DNA of 13,668 nt from Spirochaeta sp. (GCA_030590585.1 JAUUYD010000015.1:1-13668); one strand, 5' to 3'; positions 1-8,088 are shown, counted from the first letter of the stretch. The notes: generated by a model from the letters alone, not told the origin. Translations and numbers: made by a program.

Positions 1-1655
1 TATCTGATGGTGACAGTCCGCCTGGATTCTGTAACATCATCAATTTCCGGTTGAACCAGCGGAAAAAGTGACAGGTAAGTTTTCAGCTCATCTTCATCAT
101 AATCATCGATTCTATCTGAAGTGGTAATCAGATTACCCAGAAGGGAATGGATGAGAAGCTGTGTGTATCTTCTGGATGGCTCCATGGAGTTCCTGCCGCC
201 TTTCAGATGAAAGGAATCGGTATCGTTGGAGAAAACCCTTCCATTCAGCTGTCTTCTTCCGACAGTCGACCGAAGGTTGTTCAGAGTTGAAAAACGCTCC
301 CGGCAATGAATATTTCTTGTAAAACGATGCTCCCAGAAAGGGGTTGTATTTGCAGCAACCCGGCAGTATTCCGCTCTTCCGAAGGCACTCTCAAGAGGCA
401 CACTGTTCAACAGATATATTGCATCACCTTTCAGGGAATGAAGAAAATCCATTGCCAGGTTCATGGCCTCCCCCCGGCTCTGCCCCTCGTTTGGATAGAG
501 GGCCGCCGCATATAGAAAATCCATTTTTATCAGAGAATATCCCCATTCATCACGAAACCGCCTGATACTCTCTTCTATGTATTTTCGAACATCATTCCGG
601 GAGAGATCCAAAGCGTAGAAGGTTCCTCCATGAGACGGAAGCCAGCCGGCCGGTTTCACCCGTTTTCCAGCTTCCCTGGCAAGCCAGTTTTTTCGATTCT
701 GATATACAACTGAATCATTCCCGACTACAAATGGGGCGAACCAGATACCCGGAGTGTATCCGCTTCCCTTTATTTCTGTTGCTAAAGAAGACAGTCCTGA
801 GGGAAAACCTGAGGAGGGGGTCTCCCAATTTCCTAAAGCAGACTCCCACCCGTCATCGATAATGAAATACTTCAAGGGGATTCTCCGATCACGAAATTCG
901 GCGAGATTTCGACGAATTTTCACCTCATCAATTGACCGGTAATCCCCATGCCGGCTGGACCATGCGGCAGCTCTCACCCCGGGTTTTACGGGCTTTGGAT
1001 TACCCGTTGCCTCAGCTGCTTCACTGCGAAGTTCCATATAACGGCTGAATACATCATCTTCCGAACCCTCAAGTAATACCAAATCAAGAATAAGCCTCCG
1101 ATCGTTCAGGCGAAGGCCGGCAACATCTTTTGTGATGGAAAATAAATCATGGCGAAGGTCGGTTCCGATAATGGTGTAACCGGCGCGTTCGTCCAGACTG
1201 CCGGCAAAAAACAAACGGTCGGGATAACGGAGATAAGCATAGGAATAACCATGAAACCTGCCCTTTTTTTCAGAGTAGTTATACACATGGGAATCTCCGA
1301 ATTTCTGGAGGGACAGTACGTTACCCGGCCAGTTCAGTGCGGAGATCCGCTCTCCGGGAGACCTTTCCCTGCTTCCGGTCCAGGATTGATAACCGTTTAC
1401 AAAGACATTCCTGATATCATCTCCATAAATCAGATGCCCGGTTAACTCAAACCTGATCAGCTCCACCTCGCCGAGGGGTTCCATGATAATCGTGAAGCGC
1501 CGGCCTCCGGGAAGGTCAGTTCTATCAAAATCCACCCTCAATCCATCAAGGAACTTACCGCCCTGCGGCAAGGGAAGGTTAAACTGAAATATCTCACCTT
1601 TGTAACGGTAATGAAGCTCCACCCAGACTTCTGCAGGTTTTTTGTCAATGAGCAT
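1..1655 (-). CDS. GH36 alpha-galactosidase-like glycoside hydrolase (3' end outside window)
   Basis: 551 codons are visible and the frame is open to the window edge, so the C-terminus is missing. The protein matches the small GH36 (clan GH-D) type such as Thermotoga GalA along its length. An N-terminal beta-domain contains VNGYQSW. The (beta/alpha)8 barrel follows, with IIDDGWE (Asp267/Asp268, expected to bind the sugar), PGIWFAPF, FYALDLS, and the nucleophile motif IKMDFLYAA (Asp379). The usual acid/base segment (RIGPDTAPFW in the Thermotoga enzyme, recalled from memory) reads CRVAANTTPFW, so Asn436 replaces the acid/base Asp. The WCSWY segment of the family is also changed, to AAWSSRHGDY. 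No signal peptide is seen, so it is probably cytoplasmic. The ATG lies 2 nt after the stop of the upstream small gene, so translation is probably coupled. It likely acts, or once acted, on alpha-galactosides. Fold assignment is firm; activity is uncertain. Confidence 0.85.
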   Translation of the reverse strand, partial: MLIDKKPAEVWVELHYRYKGEIFQFNLPLPQGGKFLDGLRVDFDRTDLPGGRRFTIIMEPLGEVELIRFELTGHLIYGDDIRNVFVNGYQSWTGSRERSPGERISALNWPGNVLSLQKFGDSHVYNYSEKKGRFHGYSYAYLRYPDRLFFAGSLDERAGYTIIGTDLRHDLFSITKDVAGLRLNDRRLILDLVLLEGSEDDVFSRYMELRSEAAEATGNPKPVKPGVRAAAWSSRHGDYRSIDEVKIRRNLAEFRDRRIPLKYFIIDDGWESALGNWETPSSGFPSGLSSLATEIKGSGYTPGIWFAPFVVGNDSVVYQNRKNWLAREAGKRVKPAGWLPSHGGTFYALDLSRNDVRKYIEESIRRFRDEWGYSLIKMDFLYAAALYPNEGQSRGEAMNLAMDFLHSLKGDAIYLLNSVPLESAFGRAEYCRVAANTTPFWEHRFTRNIHCRERFSTLNNLRSTVGRRQLNGRVFSNDTDSFHLKGGRNSMEPSRRYTQLLIHSLLGNLITTSDRIDDYDEDELKTYLSLFPLVQPEIDDVTESRRTVTIR

Positions 1656-1657
1656 AA

Positions 1658-2050
1658 TCAACCGTTACCGGAATCCTTCAGACAGCGGCCGACGACATCG
1701 GCACAAATCCAACCGGCCAGGAAACTCTTTGCTGCAGCAGATCCTTCATCATCATCTTCACACTCAACCAGATCTTTAACGGCATCCAACACCTCATCGG
1801 CGTCGCTGAGTCCTCCCGAGAGTAAAGCTGCTTCTATAACACCCAGACGCCTGGGTTCGCCTTGAGGCCCCTGGAGCAAAACAACCGCCTCACTTATTTT
1901 ATTTTCAGCTTTCAGGATGCGTGCGGCAGCCCACCAATAGGGTGATTTACCTATGCTCAGGGGAGCTGATCTGAGGGCTCTTCTACCCTTTCCGGGTTCT
2001 AAAAGGATTCTCAAGGACTCCGGATTGGTTGCTTGTTCAATTTCCCGCAC
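1658..2050 (-). CDS. Small helical hypothetical protein
   Basis: A 130-aa protein that I do not recognise. It is predicted to be mostly alpha-helical, with Ala/Leu-rich pairs of helices (for example WWAAARILKAENKISEAVVLLQG, split here as WWAAARILK and ISEAVVLLQ), which recalls a short TPR/Sel1-type helical repeat. No signal peptide, membrane segment or metal-binding cysteine cluster is seen. The start is GTG: an in-frame TAA sits directly before it (2051-2053), so it cannot extend upstream, and a GGGGAG ribosome-binding site lies 9 nt before the GTG. It sits between hslO and the GH36 gene, with 2 nt to the latter. Function unknown. Confidence 0.7.
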   Translation of the reverse strand: MREIEQATNPESLRILLEPGKGRRALRSAPLSIGKSPYWWAAARILKAENKISEAVVLLQGPQGEPRRLGVIEAALLSGGLSDADEVLDAVKDLVECEDDDEGSAAAKSFLAGWICADVVGRCLKDSGNG

Positions 2051-2074
2051 TTAATAATACTCCCCGGATATTAT

Positions 2075-2091
2075 CACTCCGGCAGGGAGTG
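2075..2091 (-). other. Intercistronic stem-loop between hslO and the small gene
   Basis: A perfect 6-bp inverted repeat (CACTCC / GGAGTG) with a 5-nt loop lies in the 70-nt gap after hslO. No T-run follows it on the minus strand, so it is not a convincing terminator. It may be an mRNA-processing or stabilising hairpin, or chance. Confidence 0.3.
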
Positions 2092-2120
2092 CTGTCCAGC
2101 GCCGGGTTTTTTATCAGTAG

Positions 2121-3041
2121 TCAGCTTAAGAGCTTCCTGATAACACTTTCTTCAAAATGATACACTGAAGAACAGTTCTGACAGATAATTTCCAAAGGGA
2201 AGGGCCCATTATCACGAATATCAATACGGTCATTTTCAGATAGACCTTTCATATAACGTTCGAACATACCGCTGTCACAGGGGCAGAAGAACTCCACACG
2301 CTTTGAATCGATGAACCTTGGAGCCTGCGCGGCAAATAGATCAAGAATCAGGGCTTCAGCATCTTTTCCGGCAGCGAAAACTTCACCCAGCGACGGCAGA
2401 TGTTCCATAGTGCTCTCCAGGCCTGCAATTACCTCTTCAGGAGCACCGGGCAGAGCTTGGAGAAATAAACCGCCGGCTCCAGTCGGTTCACCATCTTCAC
2501 TGAAAGCCACACTCAGCGCCATGGCTGTTGGGGCCTGCTCACTTTCCAGATGATAGGCGGTAAGATCCTTGGCAATAGTGCCGTGCTGCAGGGCCACCGT
2601 ACTGGTCCGGGGCTCGGCCCTTCCTTCAAACAACCTCGTGACTGTAAGAAATCCGGGCCCAAAAAGATCGGGAAGTAATCCATCAGGCCCCTCTTCCATT
2701 GTAACGGGAACATTCTGAAGATAGCCGCGAACTGCCCCGTGTGTATCAGCTTCTACACTGATACCGCCGACTGGCCCGCCGCATTCCCACTGCAGGCGTA
2801 TACGCCCTTCATCTTTCAAATTAGCGGCCATAAGAAGTGCTCCCAGGGAAGCCTGACCAATCAGATGGGTTTCCAGAGGTCCCAGTGAATGATTGGCTTT
2901 CATCTCCCGAACAACCCTGTTACCCCGCAGCAGATATCCCCGAACAGTATCGCCGGCCATCAGAAAACGGTGAATACGGTCGAGATTACGTTCTTTGTAC
3001 ATGGTTTTCGGGTTATCACCCGGCAGGGGTTTTTTTGTCAT
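2121..3041 (-). CDS. hslO: Hsp33 redox-regulated molecular chaperone
   Basis: 306 aa, a normal length for Hsp33. This cytosolic holdase is switched on by oxidation of a zinc-bound four-cysteine site and stops unfolded proteins aggregating. The N-terminal domain shows GDTVRGYLL, QASLGALLMAANLKDEGRIRLQ and GGPVGGISVEAD, all typical. The C-terminal redox switch is complete: FFCPCDSG, then 31 residues, then IICQNC (CxC-x31-CxxC), followed by YHF. The annotated ATG has no clear Shine-Dalgarno. An alternative start is Met14 (ATG at 3002), just before YKERNLDRIHRF, where homology-like sequence begins. The gene follows the MFS gene by 18 nt in the same operon. Its link to the sugar or nucleotide genes around it is unclear. 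Confidence 0.95.
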   Translation of the reverse strand: MTKKPLPGDNPKTMYKERNLDRIHRFLMAGDTVRGYLLRGNRVVREMKANHSLGPLETHLIGQASLGALLMAANLKDEGRIRLQWECGGPVGGISVEADTHGAVRGYLQNVPVTMEEGPDGLLPDLFGPGFLTVTRLFEGRAEPRTSTVALQHGTIAKDLTAYHLESEQAPTAMALSVAFSEDGEPTGAGGLFLQALPGAPEEVIAGLESTMEHLPSLGEVFAAGKDAEALILDLFAAQAPRFIDSKRVEFFCPCDSGMFERYMKGLSENDRIDIRDNGPFPLEIICQNCSSVYHFEESVIRKLLS

Positions 3042-3059
3042 AAAAAAAAGGTAACGGAT

Positions 3060-4241
3060 TCAGAGCGTATCGTCGAGAGAATGTCCATTTTTGAAGCGCT
3101 TATCCAGCCAGAGCCATAGAAGAGCGACTACCGGAAAAAACACAGCCGTACCGAACAGCATTGGGAAACCGCCGGATTCAAGCAGGAAACCACCCAGGAT
3201 GCTTCCAACCAGCAGAGAACCACTGAATGAGATTGACATGAAGAGTCCCATTCCCAGGGCCCGCTGATTCGCCGGGATTGTACGGTTCACCCAGTCAACA
3301 CCGGTTAACAGAAAAAACCCGTAAGTGAACGCGTGGGTAAGCTGAGAAACAGCGATGGGAATTATTGAGGGAAAAAGAGAGAGTATCAGCAGTCTGAGTA
3401 TTCCAGCCCCAAAAGCGATGGATAACATTCGACGATGACCGAGTCTCTTTATAACACGGCCGCCGAAAATCATCGCTGGAATCTCGGAGACAGCTGCCAA
3501 TGCGATTAAACCGCTCACCCATGATACTCCTGCAATTTCAGAGAAATACAGAGAACCGAAGGACTGATAAACCGCGTAACCGATATTCCCGATAAAACAT
3601 ACAAGAAGAAAAGAGACGAATCCCCTTGGAAACCCGGGATGGCGGGTTAGTCCGGTAATGATACTGTCGCTTTCAGAATCCTTATGGACGGGAGCTCCCG
3701 GGACGATGGGAACCGAGAGTATCTGAAAGATCATGGCAATCAACAGGGCCTGATAAATTCGCTGATATCCGCCACTCTCAAAAACTCCGGTTAACTGCAG
3801 AGCCAGAGAAATAATAATAAAGCTCACCGTTCCCCAGACTCTAACCCGGCCGTAGTTCCTGGACGAATCGGCCAGACACCGCCCGGTGAGGGCATCTGCA
3901 AGGGATACAACCGGCTTCATAAAAAAACCCAGAGCCAGGGATCCGGCAATCACAGCTGTAAATACTGTCAGCTGATGCAGAATGACAAGACTGATTCCCC
4001 CAAGCAGCACACAAACAGCTATTACAGTGCGGAACCGGCCGGTTTGATCGGCAATTCTGGAGACAACAAAAGGTGCAATAATTGCTGATACTTCCATGGC
4101 TCCCAGCAGCAGGCCGATCCGTGACGGAGAAAAACCCCGAAGGCTGAAATAGATGGGAATAAACGGATAGATAACCGCGATTGCTCCGAAAATAGCAGCA
4201 TAAAGCAATCCGAATCTAATCAGACGTGAGGGAGAATCCAT
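3060..4241 (-). CDS. MFS transporter, LacY/HcaT-like (MFS_1-like) permease
   Basis: 393 aa with about 12 hydrophobic segments and a central polar loop (about residues 190-205), the normal size for a major facilitator. The first helix (FGLLYAAIFGAIAVIYPFIPIY), the loop 2-3 region (SRIADQTGRFR) and the segment SLADALTGRCLADSSRNYGRVRVWGTVSFI resemble the MFS_1-like group, which includes 3-phenylpropionate (HcaT), nucleoside and LacY-type proton symporters. The substrate cannot be read from sequence. The operon contains a GH36 enzyme and a nucleotidase-like HAD protein, so an alpha-galactoside or a nucleoside are both reasonable guesses. The ATG is 2 nt after the stop of the HAD gene, pointing to coupled translation. 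Confidence 0.85.
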   Translation of the reverse strand: MDSPSRLIRFGLLYAAIFGAIAVIYPFIPIYFSLRGFSPSRIGLLLGAMEVSAIIAPFVVSRIADQTGRFRTVIAVCVLLGGISLVILHQLTVFTAVIAGSLALGFFMKPVVSLADALTGRCLADSSRNYGRVRVWGTVSFIIISLALQLTGVFESGGYQRIYQALLIAMIFQILSVPIVPGAPVHKDSESDSIITGLTRHPGFPRGFVSFLLVCFIGNIGYAVYQSFGSLYFSEIAGVSWVSGLIALAAVSEIPAMIFGGRVIKRLGHRRMLSIAFGAGILRLLILSLFPSIIPIAVSQLTHAFTYGFFLLTGVDWVNRTIPANQRALGMGLFMSISFSGSLLVGSILGGFLLESGGFPMLFGTAVFFPVVALLWLWLDKRFKNGHSLDDTL

Positions 4242-4243
4242 TA

Positions 4244-4855
4244 TCAGGCCCCGATGAGCCCTGAGAGTTTATTTGTCCATTCTGATACCGGCAGGTTTCC
4301 TACCGGCAGAACCCTTCCGCCCAGACTTCTGAAACCTTCAATATTGGCCTCGTTGTCATCAATCAGAAGTGCTTCATCGGCCCTGAGCCCGAGGTCACCC
4401 AAAACCCTGTCATAAGCCTCGCGATGGGGTTTACCCCTGTAACCCATTCGCCGAAGATCCCAGATTCGGGGAAATAGATCATCCAGATCAAGGGCTTTGA
4501 GCGTCCTGAGGGCATGCTCCAATGGTGAATTGGTGAGCATGACATAATCACCGGGAAGCCGGGTTAAAAACGAGCGCAGCCTGGGATTCGGAATAACAAA
4601 CGACTCAATATCTACCGGGTGAATCGCCTGAATATAAGCTTCGGGTTCCTTCAATCCATGACAGACACGAAGCCATTGAAGTGTGGTTCCAAAAATAACA
4701 TGCTTACCCCGGCGCATGTCATTGGCCTCATCCAGGTCAATACCGAAGTATTCGGCACAGAAGATTCCAATGCGCCGGTTCATCTCCTGTAAGACTCCTG
4801 ATGATGAGGGGTAGAGTGTGTTGTCCAGATCGAAAAGGAGGAATGGCGGATTCAT
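4244..4855 (-). CDS. HAD-family hydrolase, pyrimidine 5'-nucleotidase-like
   Basis: 203 aa cytosolic HAD protein with all four motifs: I, FDLDNT (Asp9 nucleophile, Asp11, Thr13); II, MLTNS (Thr108); III, RGKP (Lys142); IV, LLIDDNEAN (Asp166/Asp167). The DLDNTLYP start, the helical cap containing MRRGKHVIFGTTLQWL, and FGIDLDEA match the SDT1/pyrimidine 5'-nucleotidase subgroup (TIGR01993 type), which removes phosphate from nucleoside monophosphates or small sugar phosphates. The exact substrate is not determined. It is the first gene of the minus-strand operon; an AGGG sequence 7 nt before the ATG is a plausible ribosome-binding site. A divergent gene starts 77 bp away. Confidence 0.88.
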   Translation of the reverse strand: MNPPFLLFDLDNTLYPSSSGVLQEMNRRIGIFCAEYFGIDLDEANDMRRGKHVIFGTTLQWLRVCHGLKEPEAYIQAIHPVDIESFVIPNPRLRSFLTRLPGDYVMLTNSPLEHALRTLKALDLDDLFPRIWDLRRMGYRGKPHREAYDRVLGDLGLRADEALLIDDNEANIEGFRSLGGRVLPVGNLPVSEWTNKLSGLIGA

Positions 4856-4932
4856 GGTCCGACCCTATCCCGGACGAGGCATTTCCGTCCAGAGACTTGC
4901 CCCGCCCTGCCTGAGAAGGCTATCTTCAGCTC
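4856..4932. promoter_or_regulatory. Divergent intergenic region between the HAD and acyltransferase genes
   Basis: This 77-bp gap must carry start signals for both directions. On the plus strand, TTGCCC then 18 bp then TATCTT (ending about 4926) is a weak promoter candidate that would give an almost leaderless mRNA. An inverted repeat GGACG (4872-4876) / CGTCC (4886-4890) with a 9-bp spacer could be a small operator. None of these is strong. Confidence 0.3.
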
Positions 4933-6201
4933 ATGCCGTCATGGTACCGACTGGACAACGCCGGAAAACTCTACCCTGCGATAAGCAGTTCCCGAAGAAC
5001 TACCGTTTTCCGGCTCTCGGCAGACCTCTCTGCCCCCGTCCATGTCAGGCATCTCCAGGAAGCCCTGACCAGCCTCATGCCGCGGTTTCCCTATTTTTCG
5101 GTACATCTTAAAAGAGGAGTTTTCTGGTACTCTCTGGACTCCTCTCAGCATAAGGTACAGCTGGAACGTGATTCACGGTATCCGTGTATGCGCTTTCCCA
5201 TACACCGCCGGGGCATCTTTCCATTCAGAGTAAGATGCTGGCGCAACAGAATCGCTGTGGAATTTTCCCATCTGCTCTCTGATGGAACCGGAGCAATGAT
5301 ATTCTTAAAAGCACTTCTGGCGGAGTATCTCCACACTGAAGGGGTCCCGAGAGAGGACTGCGGCAGTATTCCCGTTCCGGGAGAAGGGGCCCGTATCGGT
5401 GAAGCTGACGATGCCTTCAAACGTTTCGGTAATCCGAACCTGCCTTCACCTCCCCGACTCGATCCGGCATTCAGACTGCCTCTATCCCTTGAACGTCCGG
5501 GGTTTTATAAAGTGACTACAGGTATAATTCCCGGAGATATTCTAAGAAGCCGGGCCCGTGAGCATGGAGTTCATGTCAGCGATTTCATGATTGCCGTGAT
5601 GCTTGATTCATATCAGTCCCTGCTTCTTGATTTGCCCTCAAGTTTACGAAAGAAAGTTATTGCACCGGTCCGCCTCAATATTCCGGTAAATCTGCGGCGA
5701 TTCTGGCCATCCCCCACGTTGAGAAATTTCTTTATCAGTATCGAACCCGAAATCGATCCACGCCTGGGAGAATGGAGTTTCGAGGAAATTCTCAACAGAA
5801 CGAAGAGCTACATGCAGTATGAAACTGACCGGCATCAGCTGGCCGGGAGAATGGCCCGAAATGTCCGGGGAGAAATGAATCCTTTCGTCCGGATTATGCC
5901 GTTATCCATAAAAAATCTGATAATTCCCACCATCTACTCATCATATACGGAAAAAAACTACACAAGCGGCCTGAGTAATCTTGGAAACATCGACATGCCC
6001 CGTCACCTGACGCCGTATATAAGGCGTTTTGATTTTATCCCCCCGCCTGCCGGGGGAGAGAAAGTGAAAGCTTCGATGATAGGGTGGAATAACAATGTCC
6101 ACTTGAGTTTCGGAAGACTTGTTCGTCCGGCGATATCAGAGCTGTATGTTTTCAGAAGGCTGATTGATCTCGGGATTCCGGTTAAGGTGGAGAGTAATTA
6201 G
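4933..6201 (+). CDS. Alcohol acetyltransferase/condensation-domain-like acyltransferase
   Basis: 422 aa with the chloramphenicol acetyltransferase-like fold. The N-terminus (WYRLDNAGKLYPAI) is typical of the bacterial alcohol acetyltransferase-like family. The active-site motif HHxxxDG appears as SHLLSDG (residues 112-118): the second, catalytic His113 and Asp117-Gly118 are kept, and the first His is Ser, as is common outside peptide synthetases. The segment APVRLNIPVNLRRFWPSPTLRNFF (shown in parts: PVRLNIPVNLR and LRNFF) and the late SGLSNLGNI motif are also typical of this fold. It should move an acyl group from CoA or a carrier to an alcohol or amine; donor and acceptor are unknown. No signal peptide. 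No in-frame start exists upstream (TGA at 4912). The next gene starts 48 nt downstream, likely in the same operon. Confidence 0.78.
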   Translation: MPSWYRLDNAGKLYPAISSSRRTTVFRLSADLSAPVHVRHLQEALTSLMPRFPYFSVHLKRGVFWYSLDSSQHKVQLERDSRYPCMRFPIHRRGIFPFRVRCWRNRIAVEFSHLLSDGTGAMIFLKALLAEYLHTEGVPREDCGSIPVPGEGARIGEADDAFKRFGNPNLPSPPRLDPAFRLPLSLERPGFYKVTTGIIPGDILRSRAREHGVHVSDFMIAVMLDSYQSLLLDLPSSLRKKVIAPVRLNIPVNLRRFWPSPTLRNFFISIEPEIDPRLGEWSFEEILNRTKSYMQYETDRHQLAGRMARNVRGEMNPFVRIMPLSIKNLIIPTIYSSYTEKNYTSGLSNLGNIDMPRHLTPYIRRFDFIPPPAGGEKVKASMIGWNNNVHLSFGRLVRPAISELYVFRRLIDLGIPVKVESN

Positions 6202-6233
6202 TATCCTACGATATGAATTACAGCTAATGTGTC

Positions 6234-6240
6234 AGGAGGT
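6234..6240 (+). promoter_or_regulatory. Ribosome-binding site deciding the start of the zinc-ribbon gene
   Basis: AGGAGGT sits 9-10 nt before ATG 6250. A GTG at 6229 in the same frame lies upstream of this site and would place it inside the gene, so the ATG is the preferred start. Confidence 0.8.
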
Positions 6241-6249
6241 ATCAGGCTG

Positions 6250-6957
6250 ATGTATTGCTCAAGATGCGGGGTTGAAGTTGATCCTGATGTTGAAAATTGC
6301 CCTCTTTGTGATGCGCCGATTCAGAAGCTTCCTATGGATGACGGATCGCCATGGCCAGGTGAAGAGGCTCCGCTTCCTTCGGCTCCTCCCATGAGCAGCG
6401 ATGAGAGAAAGGCCCTTGCAAGAACACTGACAACCCTCGGATTCCTTATCCCGGCATCCATAGTCCTTACAGTTGACTGGTTTGTATCCAGAAGCCTGAG
6501 CTGGTCGCTTTTTGTACTTGTATCCCTGGGCGCCGCATGGATGTGGGCATTGATACCTCTGATTTTCAATCGAAAGCCCTATCTGCTCATCGCGTCAATT
6601 ACCATTGTTGCAATGGGAGCACAGGCAGCGATCGGACTGCTTTCTGCGGATGCCGGCTGGATACTGCCCATTGGCATTCCAATTTTACTGATTGCCGGAT
6701 TGTTGACCTCCGGAGTCACTGCCTTGACAATTAGGGCAGGGAAAATCGGCGGAAACCTGGCCGGATGGATTCTTCAGGCCATAGTGGTTTTATCCGGAGT
6801 AACAGACATTCTCATCAATTCATGGATGGGCGGTTCCATGCGGCCCGGATGGTCTATCGTTGTCGCATCCACCCTGCTGCCGATTTCGGTAATGCTTCTT
6901 TATCTGCATCACCGGCCATCCAGGAGGCAAAGATTACGGCAATATTTTCACGTCTGA
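6250..6957 (+). CDS. Zinc-ribbon multi-pass membrane protein, DUF6320-like
   Basis: 235 aa. It opens with a zinc ribbon, CSRCG then CPLC (Cys3, Cys6, Cys17, Cys20), followed by a Pro-rich linker (about 25-60) and about six hydrophobic helices (about 63-222), ending in a basic tail RPSRRQRLRQ. This layout matches the DUF6320 type of protein, which I recall next to alcohol acetyltransferase-like genes in clostridia; the family name is from memory. The ribbon is probably cytoplasmic, judging by the basic C-terminal tail and even helix count. It may recruit or regulate the acyltransferase encoded upstream at the membrane. The gene overlaps the convergent coiled-coil gene tail to tail by 10 bp. 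Confidence 0.72.
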   Translation: MYCSRCGVEVDPDVENCPLCDAPIQKLPMDDGSPWPGEEAPLPSAPPMSSDERKALARTLTTLGFLIPASIVLTVDWFVSRSLSWSLFVLVSLGAAWMWALIPLIFNRKPYLLIASITIVAMGAQAAIGLLSADAGWILPIGIPILLIAGLLTSGVTALTIRAGKIGGNLAGWILQAIVVLSGVTDILINSWMGGSMRPGWSIVVASTLLPISVMLLYLHHRPSRRQRLRQYFHV

Positions 6958-8087
6958 ATATCTTCCGGCATGGGAGGAAGTTTCTCTTTCTGATCGGCCA
7001 GTTTTTTCTCAATTGCCGTCAATTCTTTTTTTAAACCCTTTAATACGATTTGACGGCTTTTTAAGTCTTCTTCCAGTTTGGATACCTGTCCGGCCTTAAA
7101 ATCTCTGGATTCTTCAGATTCCATGAACTCACGATGAGCCGAAATTGCATTCTGTTCATCCTCAAGAGTCGTTATTCGCCTGTTTAACGCAGTCCATTCC
7201 TTTTTATGCTGCTCAACTGCAGTATTTGAAGATTTCCTGCCGGAATTATTCTCAAGCCAGGTTTTTCCCAAAGCCCTGAAAGCAACATCGAGTTCATTCT
7301 GACTGAGCTCCAGGGAATTCTCAATCCAGCCCACCCGTTTCCTGACACTACCCTTACCCGGTATCTCACTCATGCTGGAATCAAGAGCTTTGAAGTCTTC
7401 TGTCAGGGCGGCTGTGCGCCGGGAGATTTCATCCCGGCGGTCACTTAAGACTTTCAGGGCCGAAGCTGAAACGGCTGCCGGGGTATCGGAAAAGGCTTCA
7501 GGAGGAATCGATTCACAAAGATTCCGGCCGGCACGTTCCCAAAGACGTTCCAACGCTGATGAGGCTGTTTTCCTTCGTCCCGCCAGTAACAAAGCTTTTC
7601 CTTTTAAAATAAACTTTGCGGCTCTGCTGCCGCTGTTATTTCCACTTCGCAGTTCCGCATCTTCGGCAGCATGAAGACGCTCCTCCGCTCTTATCAGATC
7701 AGAAAGGGCCTCTTCCAGTCCTTCGTCGATTGTCCTGCCTGATTTCCACAGCTCCCATGAAGTTCGGCCCAATTCCTCGAGAAGTGGTTCCTCCTTATTT
7801 TTCATGTTACGGAGTTCCACTTTAAGGGATTTCTGTTCTTCCTGAATAACAGAGCGCTTCTCATCATCGGCCAACAGCTTCCGAAGAGATTTTTCCAGAT
7901 TCTGAATCTCATCCGAAATCCCGATTATAATCTTCCTGTTCTTTTCAAGGACCCCGACATCTGCCGGTTCCGAATCAAAAACAGATTGGCCCAGATTGGC
8001 AAGAACAATGTTTTCCTGTTCCCGTTCAGCGGCAATAGTGTTATCCCTTGCCGAAATCTTTCTGTTCATTTCCCCACGATCACTCAT
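6948..8087 (-). CDS. Cytoplasmic coiled-coil protein of unknown function
   Basis: 379 aa, highly charged (Glu/Lys/Arg-rich), with long heptad-like stretches at about 14-150 and 285-370 and a shorter helical region between (about 155-210, SRAAKFILKGKALLLAGRRK). No signal peptide or membrane segment is visible, so it should be cytosolic. The start is supported by GGAG 7 nt before the ATG, and the ATG comes 1 nt after the stop of the OmpA gene, so translation is coupled. I cannot assign a family. Its tight link to a secreted OmpA-domain protein suggests a structural or scaffold role linked to the envelope, but that is inference only. Confidence 0.8.
   Translation of the reverse strand: MSDRGEMNRKISARDNTIAAEREQENIVLANLGQSVFDSEPADVGVLEKNRKIIIGISDEIQNLEKSLRKLLADDEKRSVIQEEQKSLKVELRNMKNKEEPLLEELGRTSWELWKSGRTIDEGLEEALSDLIRAEERLHAAEDAELRSGNNSGSRAAKFILKGKALLLAGRRKTASSALERLWERAGRNLCESIPPEAFSDTPAAVSASALKVLSDRRDEISRRTAALTEDFKALDSSMSEIPGKGSVRKRVGWIENSLELSQNELDVAFRALGKTWLENNSGRKSSNTAVEQHKKEWTALNRRITTLEDEQNAISAHREFMESEESRDFKAGQVSKLEEDLKSRQIVLKGLKKELTAIEKKLADQKEKLPPMPEDIQT
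6962..6990 (+). terminator. Weak terminator-like hairpin after the zinc-ribbon gene
   Basis: CTTCC / GGAAG (5-bp stem, 9-nt loop) is followed by the pyrimidine-rich TTTCTCTTTC, starting 5 nt after the plus-strand stop. It lies inside the 3' end of the opposing gene. The stem is short, so this is only a candidate. Confidence 0.25.
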
Positions 8088-8088
8088 A

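Noticed and set aside
1149..1445. Plus-strand 98-aa open frame opposite the GH36 gene
   Set aside because: The minus strand here encodes clear GH36 sequence; the plus-strand frame has no family-like features and no ribosome-binding site.
4818..5111. 97-aa plus-strand open frame across the HAD/acyltransferase divergence
   Set aside because: It overlaps the starts of two well-supported genes in other frames, and its Pro/Arg-rich sequence is typical of a shadow frame.
7372..7674. 100-aa plus-strand open frame opposite the coiled-coil gene
   Set aside because: Low-complexity Ala/Arg/Ser sequence mirrored from the Glu/Lys-rich coiled coil; no ribosome-binding site.
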